DNA from: Clavulina sp. PMI_390
Lineage: Eukaryota > Basidiomycota > Agaricomycetes > Cantharellales > Hydnaceae
Reading direction: 5' to 3'
Length of the DNA stretch: 15,781 nucleotides
NCBI GenBank assembly: GCA_015039315.1
Contig: WIDE01000069.1
Span: 159,913 to 175,693, forward strand
Position numbers and translations under genes: made by a program. The notes beneath the pieces were generated by a model that was not told the origin of the DNA, ran no database searches, and worked only from the letters and a program-made list of their open reading frames with translations. Of the stretch, positions 1-11,265 are shown piece after piece. Numbering within the stretch: the stretch's first letter is position 1; every line of letters starts with the position of its first letter.

Positions 1-49
1 CCCTCTCCTATCCGGAGCGTTTACTAACGAGAGCCTCGTCCGATCTCAG

Positions 50-490
50 GTGCTGCTTCATACGAGGCCGCTAAGGCTTACGAGAACCACGTCGCTGAGA
101 ATGGTCACCCTGACTCGCATGCTAAGGCTAAGGAGCTCCTGTACGTCTCTAATCATTCCATCAAGCTCCCGCAGTCTAGATATCAACTATCTTCCGTGCA
201 CTTTCCTGATAGTGCCGGTTTCGCTGGTGCCTTCATTGACCGTGAGGTTGAGACCCGTGGCCTTGACGTGAGTTGAGCTCTGACATTTCTGTACTCGCCA
301 GTTTACTGACCATATCCCTCGCCTTTATCTCTAGTTTATCGACAAGGAAAAGGCGAAGCACCAGGCCAAGAAGCACGCCGAGGAGGGTCTCACTCGGAAC
401 AACGAGTATGTTTTCTTTTGTTCAACTCGGCCTCTCACCAGATATGGCGCCTTACTGATACCATCTATTCACAGCTTCGGCTGGAACTAA
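50..490 (+). CDS. cipC: CipC-like (DUF3759) protein, 3' part of gene
   Basis: Four exons are visible: 50-140, 213-267, 335-405 and 475-490 (TAA at 488-490). Bases 1-49 are the end of an intron with a CTAAC branch-like site and a CAG acceptor, so the start codon lies outside the window. The exons join in frame into about 77 residues, with SYEAAKAYENH, an AGFAGAFIDREVETRGLD stretch, a lysine-rich IDKEKAKHQAKKHAEE helix and the end NDFGWN. This pattern (EAAKAYE..., AGFAGAFxDR..ETKGLD, DKEKAK) is what I recall of the small fungal CipC proteins, named for concanamycin-induced protein C of Aspergillus. They are cytosolic, about 120-150 aa, stress- or antibiotic-responsive and of unknown biochemistry. 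Assignment is by motif memory; the missing N-terminus is about one third of the protein. The gene converges on the kinase gene downstream. Confidence 0.85.
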
Positions 491-1380
491 CAGCTGGATT
501 TCACCCCCTTATTAGTGGCCCACCTGTCCATTGTACCCTCTGTAACGCTCATCGATGTAACAATCAAAAATGAAAATGTTGTCACGAATCTCGAATAAGA
601 TGCTATAGCTAACGACGATAATGATATCCTCGATAACGGGTTTAGCATAGGCATTTGAGAGTGTCGTATCCTTTACATCTCTCCTGTTTTGTTGATCAGT
701 CTATCCGCTAGTGATAGCAACTCGAGTGATTATCTCATTTTCGCATTAGATATGTGAGCTCGGGCGCAACCGTCCAATCAGGAGGAATAGGGGCATTCAC
801 AAGGTTTCAACGGTGTGGGGAAGGGCAGCAGATCCGTAAAGTATAGCTTGTCTTATGGCCTTTTGGGTGACACGAAGTGACCAGAGTCTTGTAGGCCCTG
901 GGGTCTATTTACCGCTATCGTGTTCCTTCATATAATGGAGCTTCATGCGAACACGAACAGCGCAGGGCGCCGAACTGCAGGCCGGAAACAGTCACAGGTG
1001 ATGAATGAAAGAGAGACGAACCATAAATTGTAATACAAGGCATATTGAGGAAAAAAGTCAGATGCACGAGAAATGGGTAAAGTCAGAGAGATACAGAAAG
1101 AAAAGAAGTACTGCGTCATTAGGTCGCGCAATAGGACGAAGGAATTGTCTACACGTAAGGAAGGAAGGGAGCCTGGTAGACTGCCCGACATTGCTACAGG
1201 AAGGGAGCACTCATGCACCAAACAGGATAAAGGGAGCAATGTGCGGGAGTCAGAGCGAAGGGGACAACCTGAAGTTGACAAACGGGGAGCAATCATCAGA
1301 CCATTGCCCGCACACTTGTGATCATCCTCATCCGCGGGGGAACCAACGGACTCACCCGTATTCAGCACGGTAACTCCCGC
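491..1380. other. Intergenic region between convergent genes
   Basis: This 890-bp stretch holds the 3' flanks of the CipC gene (+) and the kinase gene (-). Overlapping open frames on both strands at about 943-1370 have no recognisable motifs and are probably chance frames. A purine-rich part (about 1140-1292, + strand) repeats an AGGGAGC-type motif at 1163-1172, 1199-1208, 1230-1237 and 1284-1292; on the kinase strand it would read as CU-rich tracts, possibly in the 3' UTR. I see no RNA gene or mobile element here. Confidence 0.6.
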
Positions 1381-3567
<2,187 letters not shown>

Positions 3568-3879
3568 AGGAATTTTATCACAAGCCCCGTAGTGTCGTTA
3601 CAGATTATGAAGATTTGGAGAAAAAAACAGGAGAGATCGTCGTGGATGAGAGAGGGTTGTTATGGCCTTCGGAGTCGAGAGCAACACAGGCACAAACTTT
3701 GGTGTTGATACCCAGACCCTCGGATTCCTAATTAGGAAGAATCATTCGCTCATATCCAACTTTGGGCAAAAACCAAACTGAAAACATTAGGGATCTATTG
3801 TACAACAGATATGGGGGGCAGCAAGTGAAATGATAACTAAAGTCATATAGAAACCGCAGTGCCAGTCTTCAGGGGTATC
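3568..3879. other. Short intergenic region: kinase upstream / PX gene 3' flank
   Basis: Only 312 bp separate the PX gene stop from the kinase start, both on the minus strand, so the kinase promoter is short or overlaps the PX gene 3' UTR. I see no clear TATA box. Open frames crossing this stretch have no recognisable content. Confidence 0.6.
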
Positions 3880-6800
3880 CTAGGTTGCGAGAGGGCGGGG
3901 CGCCAAAGACCCTCGAATCTATCAGCACCAAGAAAACGGTACATGAGCCGAGATCAGTATTCCCTCAGAAGGTGATTCGTTTAGCATCGGTGTTTGCACT
4001 CACGAGCTCGACAAAAATCGGCAGCAGCTCAGGAATCACTTTGAGCTCTGGTGGCTCGATCTGCGTTTGATCAGTCTTCTTCACTTTTCTCAACCGTGGT
4101 TGAGGTTGCTGGGATGGTCCCACGGACGAGGCCCGTCGGCGACCATTCATCGCAGGGGAATCCTTGGGTGGTGGTGGAGGGGGAAGTGGCTTGTCTATAC
4201 TTGCCCTTCCAGGTGGAGGTGGAGGTGGGCGAGTAGGCATTCGGGGAGGTTCGGAAATGTTTCGGGAGTGAGTGTGAGAGGATGGTGATGGTGATGGTGA
4301 AGACGATAAAGAGAAGTTCGGGGCGTGCGACACTTTTGTGCGAGCTGGCGGAGTCTCTGGTGCCGGATGGACTGAGGACTCCGAGGTGGTGGCAGCACCA
4401 TCTCCTGTTGATACAGAGGCATCATCGTCGTCATCTGAAGTCGAATACTCGTCGCTGAAAACATCTTCATCGCTCGAAAACTCCTCTTCGTCTTCGGCGA
4501 AGAGCTCTTCCGTGTCACCCTTGATCAAGCTGCCGAATTGAAGCTCCCCAATGACATTGTCCAGCATTGCCTGAGCAGCCTCCTCTTCCTCTGCAGCCGC
4601 ATCGCGGGCAGCACCACTCTGCCTGAGGAAGCGCCTGCGAATCTTTGCTTCATACGCCACCTTCAGCTTGTAGTGGTAGAGCGCGATGGCATCAACCTCT
4701 TTGAGGATTTTGGCTCGTTCATCGCCTGTATGTGGAAGCAGGAACTCAAGGCTGATCTTCTCACTCGTCTGCGAGACGCCTTCCCGAACGAAGGTGAGGA
4801 AAAGCTCGACCCAACGCATGAGCGAGTCGAAGAGTCCTTCGCCTTTAGTCTGCACTTTGTGCACAAAAGTGTAGAAGGCTTGCTGATGCCGTGTCACGAG
4901 GTTGATGAAAAGCTCAACCGTCTTTGAGGGCTCTTCTTGGCTCACTAAGATTGTGGGTTTTAGTGATTGGTTTAAGGGACCAGGTAGGAGACAGTCGACT
5001 CACTCTCTTCGCCTTGTTCAACAGTTCGGATGAGATCGTTGATGAAGTTTTGCATATCGCCTAGCGAATCAGCAATGCTCGCAGCCTTGTACACCTGCGC
5101 CAGTGGAGAATAGAATATCGTGATGATATCTCGCAGCAGATCCGATGTAGTGCCCTAGATGTGTTCGAGCAAGACAAGAATTAGACTTAGCTTAAACCTC
5201 TAGAGGAAAAATCACGAACCTCAAAGATCAGCTCGATCATCTGCTGCCGATCTCTCAGTCGCGCATAAAGCCGAATGAGCACGCCAAGATCTTCAAGCAG
5301 CCACCCAGCCTCATCCTCAGGGCCTTCATCGTCGTCCGAGTCGTCAGCTTCCATACGTGAGCGAATGTATGCCTGATGTGCTCTAGCAGCCCTAGCCAGT
5401 CGCTGCATCTGTGGACGGTTCAAGGTCGGCTCCTCTGGAGAACGGAGAATCACGACGAGGAGGTTCATTTGTTCCTCCACTGTGTATATTGCATATAAGA
5501 GGAGAGCTAGTGGTTAGTGATCCCACCCAAGAATGACAGGAGATAAAAGACTCACGGGCGTCAGCCTTATAGATGGCCTGGATCTCTTTAGGTGCGTAGA
5601 TATATTGTCGGATTTTCTCACACATCACTTCATCGTCAACCTTGTCCTTGACAGCCGCAATTTCTGCCTCGAGCTCTTTTACCTCCTCGGACATTGACGA
5701 AGTGAACATCCTGCACACCAGACGAAGGCAATTCAGTACAGAATCTTGCTATGCAGCGTGCGACGCACCTCTGTAACAAGCTTCTGCCCCCAAACGGTTG
5801 CGCCATGAAGAGATCCATGACCCCTGATGGTCCGATGCAAAGGAATTAGTCTGATGAATCATACATATTGACAGACTGCTCTCACCTCGAATCATACCAA
5901 CGGGGTTACTGATCCTCAATATCCCCTTGAGCATAAAGTACGGCATCAGACCGTGGATCCTCTTGAGACCCTGTAGGCTTTCATGACCCGAGTCCGAAGC
6001 GATAAAGTGGTGGAATATCGTTGACGCAAGCCTGAGCAACAATAAGTGTCATATGCCCGGTCAGTTGCTTTTTCTCGCAAGAAGCAGAAAAGCAAAGGGC
6101 TTACGAGATCCTGCCCCACTCAAGGACAGCTTGGAAGTTTGGCGGCAAATCATTCACATCGGGTGTCTGGCGGATGACGGAGAAGATATGGGTTAATCCA
6201 TCTAGGTGGTAGGAGAAAGATGAGTAACCCATTCATCTGCTGACGACAGGGGTAAACGTGTTGACATACCAGGCCCCATCAAATCACCCTTGACGTCCTT
6301 TAACGCGTCTCGCAATTTATCCACTCTATCCGAAACCTCTTTCTCAAACTGATTCTTTCCTTCCTCGCGAATGGCATCTAGTTCTTCCCTTCGCTTCGCA
6401 TCCATTTCCTCTTCCTCTGTTAGCTGGATAGGATCCATGGTTAAGAAGCTCCTGAATACCGGGCTCGCTGCGATCGTAGGCTGAGCGAGAAGTGCGTTTA
6501 GATAGGACCGCAGAGTGAGGCGATTTCGCTCTCGTTGGAGGGGTGACGAGGGTGCGATGCTGCCTGTGGTGGTGGGGGAGTTGGGGAGTGAATCGTTCGA
6601 GTCATTCCATCGCGGTGTTGAGGAGGGAGAGGAGGCGGAGGAAAGGTTAACTTGTGATTTCGATGTACGAAGCCGAGACGCAGAAGGGACGGTAGTGCCA
6701 TTGGAGGTAACTGAAGTACGATCTTTCTGCGGGGGAGGAGGAATCTCCACCATAGGGTGGTGTTTTCGTAGCTACGAATGATATTATTAGTGAACATCGC

Positions 6801-7906
6801 TCACGGCGTTCAGAAAGTAAATACGCACCTCGTCTGCTAAAGATCGGAAATCACCATATCGTCTTGAGACGAAGATGTCTTCGGCACCCGGTCTGCGCGT
6901 GCGAATCACAAATTCCTATAACATCAAAACGACTTATGTCAGACATGACGTTCGGGGTGCCCAAGGAATCGTAACATACATCATGGGTCCGCCTCCTAAC
7001 ACGTCCACGTTCGGAGACTGACCGGACACAGATAACATTGACACCAAACCGACCATCTTCCTGCTCTACCTCACCATCACCCTTGATCTCTCGCCTCTTA
7101 TACCTGTTCTCCCTCCTCCTCGCTGCGTTTTCCAGCTTGTCCAAGTCCTTCTGACTCAGCCTCACAACCTCCTCTTTCTCCACCACCTTAATCGCATTCC
7201 CCAAAAGGAGGGCCATGTGTTTCTCCACTTTAGCAAGGGCTTTGGCCGTACCCGAATGTTCCGGGTCTGCCTGTTCCATATCCTCCTCCGGAAAGAGAAT
7301 GAGTTCTGATGAGAGGTTTCGCGAAAGGAGTGAGTCGAGGAAGGGCTGGAGTTTCGAGGGGAAGAAGTCCTTTGGCGCAGGAGCGAGAAAGGGGAACGTG
7401 AGGACGAATTGGCGGAACATGAAGCGGAGGAAAGGGACGTCTCGGATGGTGGGTATGGCGGATCGGGGCAGGGGTGTGAAGGGTGGTCCAAGAAGGGAGA
7501 ACACAGAGAGAGGGGGATGCAGGGGGGAGGACGAGATGTATGTCATCTCTTTGTTGAATTGGAGAGATACGAGAGCTTTCTTGAGATAATGGGCGCGTAA
7601 GGGCGTAAGGGTCGTGTCTGAAGCAGCAGGGAGCGCGCTCGATCCTGCAGTATCTGTTATCGATTCTGAGTTCTGAGTTGGCTCACTATGACCATTTGGT
7701 ATCTTTGGAGGCTGGCCGGTATTAGCCTCTTCGACAGTCTCAGCAGTCTCAGTGGGTGCCCCATCAGTGGGAGACTCTGTGGTTGGCTCTAACGGTATCG
7801 TCATGGACGACAGAGTTGGAACAGCAGGGAGATCGCGTGTTGGACGACGAGGACGAGCTCGCTGTGGTGATTCTGGCGAAACGGGGGAAGGTATAGGAGA
7901 CTCCAT
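3880..7906 (-). CDS. PXB-PX-DUF3818 phosphoinositide-binding protein (YPR097W/Lec1-like)
   Basis: Eleven exons: 7906-6980, 6915-6829, 6771-6270, 6201-6105, 6031-5886, 5823-5769, 5710-5556, 5479-5220, 5154-5004, 4944-4004 and 3918-3880; 3360 nt, 1119 aa, close to yeast YPR097W. Residues 1-100 are Pro/Ser/Thr-rich. About 100-240 form the PXB helical region (TPLRAHYLKKALVSLQF..., PFLRFMFRQFV). The PX domain starts near 287, with the phosphoinositide-site RRYGDF at 327-332, a Pro-rich loop with PPPPQK and the RLTLRSYL helix near 422-429. A Ser/Thr/Pro-rich insert of about 60 residues splits loop and helix. The remainder matches the PX-associated DUF3818 family, including an acidic run and polyproline tracts in exon 10. 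Related yeast protein Lec1 is reported to affect sterol/lipid distribution (from memory). I chose ATG 7906 (A at -3, G at +4) over the upstream in-frame ATG at 8032, which has poor context. If the last intron is retained the frame ends at 3965 instead. Confidence 0.9.
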
Positions 7907-8230
7907 CCTAATGGGTGACGCACGGCCGAGATATACGAGATGCCTGTTTGTTGGCCCCTGTTGACGTCCACTCTCATTTGATGATGAGAGGGCGATGACG
8001 ATGACGATGCTGCGCTCATTGGGTTCATACAATGCATTCCAGAGGCAACTACAAAACTAGATGTGGTATACATGGGCGGGTAAAGAGCTACAAAGACAAA
8101 GGTAATCCTCGAAGGAGAGGATGTCAACAACCAGTAGTAAATCATGAGCAGATCAGGCGTGAAGGCATGAAAATATAATCGGAAAGCATAACCAAGAGAC
8201 CACATCATACTACCGCACACAATGTGCGGT
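7907..8230. other. Intergenic region: PX gene upstream / stomatin 3' flank
   Basis: The 324-bp gap between two minus-strand genes has no supported gene. An in-frame extension of the PX gene to ATG 8032 is possible but has weak initiation context and no family-like residues. Near 7988-8010 there is a GATGACGATGACGATG triplet run on the + strand. Confidence 0.55.
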
Positions 8231-9951
8231 TTAAACGTTCGCGATCGAGTTGATCGTGCCAGCGGTGTACGCTAGGCCCGTTGGGTTCGTCGAGCTTCCC
8301 TCACCCTGCCCGTCAGCCAGCTGCTGTTGTTGCTGCGCTGCAATCTGCCCAATGACATCCGACTGCAGGTTCATGGGCACGAAGATGACCTTGGAGCTGG
8401 AAGTCTTGGCCATTCCTTGCAATGCATCAAGCTGACGAATCTGCATGGCCGCGGGGGACGCAAGGATATCCGCAGCTTGACGCATGAGGCTAACACAGCA
8501 TTGTAAGTACGTGATTTCACAAGAGCAAAAGGTAAAACCAATAGGCCTACCGAGCGGCATCGACTTCAGCCTTCGCAGCGATCACCTTGGCCTCACCAAT
8601 TCGCTTCTGCTGCGCCGCAGACGAGAGCGAGGCGGCAACTTCAGGTGAGAACACAATATCCCTGCCAAGCCAAAACGGGAGCTGTTCAGCGGAGATTCAC
8701 ACGTGTGCGCGTATGAATGAATTTACGCACTTGATCAAAACGCCTTCAATTGCGACTCCCCACTTATCACCAACCTCGGACAAAATCGAGTCGATCTCGA
8801 GGGCAATAGTTTCTCTCTCAACAACAACGCTCTGGACAGTACGCGCACCAACAACGTGGCGCAAAGTGGTCTGGGCACGCTCAACGAGAGCCTGTCGCAG
8901 ATCGGCAATGCCGAATGCAGCGCGATAAGGGTCTGACTTAGAAAATGAGCTACACAGCATCAGTGAGGAAGGGCGTCGTAGGATAGTACGCACTGACGAT
9001 CTGGAAATAGATGACAGAATCGATATCAACGTTTACGTTGTCTCGGGTGATAACGGTTTGGCGACCTATAGAGACGAGAATGAGTGGGTGGGTTTGGTGC
9101 TGCGACCAAATGGAGCTACGAACCAATGGAGACGATCTGAATCTTCACATCCACGACGCGAAGGCTCTCGGTGCAAACGTTGACCTGGACCAGACCGGGG
9201 TCGACAGCTGATCAATAGAGCGAGTGGGTGGGTTCAGCTGCTAGTAGCTGATCACGTCACAGCAAACCACTGACCCTTGTAGAAGTTTCCGAAACGAGAA
9301 ACCAGCCCAACGGTTCCTGGACGCAATCATTATCTTCAGTCAAGGGGCCACAAAGTGTAGGCTGCTAGGTTTCTTACCCTGCTGAACCTCTCTATAGTGC
9401 AGAAGAATGCTCTGAAATTAGACCTAGAGACTGTTTTGCTCCAACTCAATGCACGTACCTGAAGGGATTGGGAAGTGGGCAACAAGGCTAGAGATTAACA
9501 GAGAGTTTAATTGTAAGTCGTTCTATGAGTTTGTAGTATGGAAAGCTCACGATAGCACCAAAGATACCAATGCAGGAGCCCAGGCCATTGATGAAGCTCC
9601 CGTACACGCCATGCTGGACACTTGCGGAGCCGAGGTCCTGAGCGTATGAGCTCTAGATAATGAGACATATTTGTAAAGAAATGATGTTAGAACTATAGCA
9701 CATCCTGTGCGAGAACACGAGGAGGCGTACCTGCATCTCCTCACGTTTCAAAGGCTGGACCGCAATAATTCGTTGGCCTCGGGGAGGGCTGCGGAAGGGG
9801 ATTCCGTCGTTGTCATCCGTAACATCCCCTAGGAAGCAGATCGACCAGTTAGCGTGCTGTAGAGAGTGGTACGACCGAGGGATCGAAGCTCACCATGACC
9901 GTCGTCGTGGTCAGAAATAGGATGCTTCATAGTGCTACCGTTCGAGGCCAT
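8231..9951 (-). CDS. Stomatin-like SPFH/Band 7 membrane protein
   Basis: Eleven exons: 9951-9894, 9828-9731, 9652-9551, 9487-9459, 9391-9378 (14 nt), 9316-9275, 9207-9124, 9065-8994, 8932-8731, 8661-8551 and 8489-8231 (TAA); 1071 nt, 356 aa. The N-terminus is acidic and cytosolic. Residues 69-92 form a hydrophobic hairpin-like segment (GSFINGLGSCIGIFGAI) followed by PCCPLPNPF, whose Cys pair resembles palmitoylated cysteines of stomatins. The SPFH core runs from about 97 to 270: VQQGTVGLVSRFG, VDPGLVQVNVCTE, TRDNVNVDIDSV, NPYRAAFGI, RAQTTLRHVVGAR and WGVAIEGVLIKDI. An Ala/Lys/Glu-rich helical oligomerisation region (QQKRIGEAKVIAAKAEV) and a Q-rich tail follow. Stomatins oligomerise on the inner leaflet and organise membrane microdomains and channels; whether this copy sits at the plasma membrane or an organelle cannot be told. 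All phases close exactly only with the 14-nt microexon. Confidence 0.93.
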
Positions 9952-10276
9952 GGTTAACTTGTGTAACAAAGAATATAGTTGGGGCTGTGAGTGGAATGGA
10001 GGACAGTGAGAGGCTGAAAGCGCTCAAGAAGCGGGTGGGTCTTATGTAGAAGGCGGGGTTGGTGTGATCTGTTTACCTCGCCTGTCGTCACGCGCTCTGG
10101 ATCTCACACACCAATGACGGTGATTTGCTGGAAGCCGAACACATTTCTACACCTCCCAGTACAAAACACATAATTGAGTGCGATACACAGTGAACAAAAA
10201 TAATTTGGGAAACTGCGCAGACAGCTGACGAGCGAGTTCTGCTGAGCGATGTTTCCGTTCATGATCTACCTCAGTC

Positions 10277-10294
10277 GCACACCCACACACACAT
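10277..10294. repeat. AC-rich simple repeat
   Basis: A short CA/CCA-rich run (CGCACACCCACACACACA) lies about 330 bp upstream of the stomatin start codon. It may be promoter or 5'-flank microsatellite sequence; no function can be assigned. Confidence 0.6.
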
Positions 10295-10759
10295 GAGATA
10301 CGTTTAGTGAGGGGCATCAGCCGTGGCGCTCCTGAGGCTCTGCATCTCCGAGCGGTGGTCGTGCACCCGGCGCAGCATCGCTATTGATAATGAAATGAGT
10401 CTGGAGTTCTGGACGCCTTGGAAGGGCGAGGCTAAAGGCGCTCGCTCCGAATTCGGCCGCTCGCCTCCCCTCCCCCTGTAGCACATGCACCGCCTCCAGC
10501 AACCCACCCTTCATCTATATTACGCCCCAGTATGTAACATGAGGCTTGGCGATCTCTGAAAGGCGGTCCCCTTCCTACGCCGCTCAAATATGCCAGTAAT
10601 TCTGCTCAAGCTAGCCTGAGACCCCCACGACACTGGACGTGCCAACTAACTCCTTTGTGACAGCATGATGGTTCCAACATCTCTCGGTTTGTGTGAGTCA
10701 TTATCTGGGCAATGCTTCAAGGTTATTTAGCCGGTGCACTGCAAGTATCACCGGCCCCA

Positions 10760-10767
10760 TATATAAA
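10760..10767 (+). promoter_or_regulatory. TATA-like box upstream of a small ORF
   Basis: TATATAAA lies 33 bases before an ATG at 10801 on the + strand. It is a perfect TATA consensus, but the implied 5' leader is extremely short and an 8-mer can occur by chance in AT-rich intergenic DNA. Confidence 0.25.
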
Positions 10768-10800
10768 GCTTGGCACACCACCCGTCACTGAATAGGGTCA

Positions 10801-11070
10801 ATGAGTAATTTTCTTTATATTCGTCGTCATGCAGCAGCCTGTCGCGAGGCGTTGGCAAATGCTCTCTATTCTTGTCGCAGGCTGTCACGAGCCCAGCTGT
10901 TCACGCTGCGCACTAGCAAAAATGCCGGTGCGTTAGATGCTCTGAGTTCATGGGCTCTTTTGCGAATCCGCGCAGAGTGCTCCCATGACCCAGAGCACAC
11001 CAGAAATATCTCAACCTCGCTGGTTACGGCTTCGTATCTTATCTCGCGCTCCTGCTGCGTCCATTCCTGA
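10801..11070 (+). CDS. Doubtful small ORF, unknown
   Basis: This is an 89-aa open frame starting MSNFLYIRRHAAACREA and ending RSCCVHS. It contains six Cys and many Arg/Ser/Ala residues but no signal peptide, membrane segment or motif I recognise. A TATA box precedes it, but the start has a T at -3, which is poor context. I list it only because of the TATA placement. It could equally be a chance frame in the MFS 3' flank. Confidence 0.15.
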   Translation: MSNFLYIRRHAAACREALANALYSCRRLSRAQLFTLRTSKNAGALDALSSWALLRIRAECSHDPEHTRNISTSLVTASYLISRSCCVHS

Positions 11071-11265
11071 CTACTCGATGACTTGCGGAGTGCTTCTCGC
11101 TGGGGCGATACTCCTTCTTCCCTGCGTATCAGCGCTTGCTCGTGTGTAGTTCTAACCTGAAAAATAGCTCTATATTCCCAAGACTGTCATCTAGTCTATA
11201 ATATCGACATCGTGAGGATTGTCCGTTAGATTGCTCGTGGAGTTTCATCGTTCTATCATTTTCAA

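Larger units (their letters stand above)
9952..11265. other. Long intergenic region without a supported gene
   Basis: This 1314-bp stretch holds the stomatin promoter side and the MFS gene 3' flank. It includes an AC-rich simple repeat near 10277-10294. A GC-rich block (10304-10514) has two overlapping open frames on the minus strand (starting at 10507 and 10514) that I do not recognise. There is also a TATA-like box with a small plus-strand ORF (10760-11070). No family motif supports any of these. Confidence 0.55.

Noticed and set aside
943..1373. Overlapping open frames of 122-141 codons on both strands in the intergenic region.
   Set aside because: No domain, no family-like residues and no splice-consistent partners; opposing frames of similar length suggest chance.
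7215..7600. Gly/Arg-rich plus-strand open frames.
   Set aside because: They are antisense to PX gene exon 1, whose PXB sequence is clearly the real coding strand.
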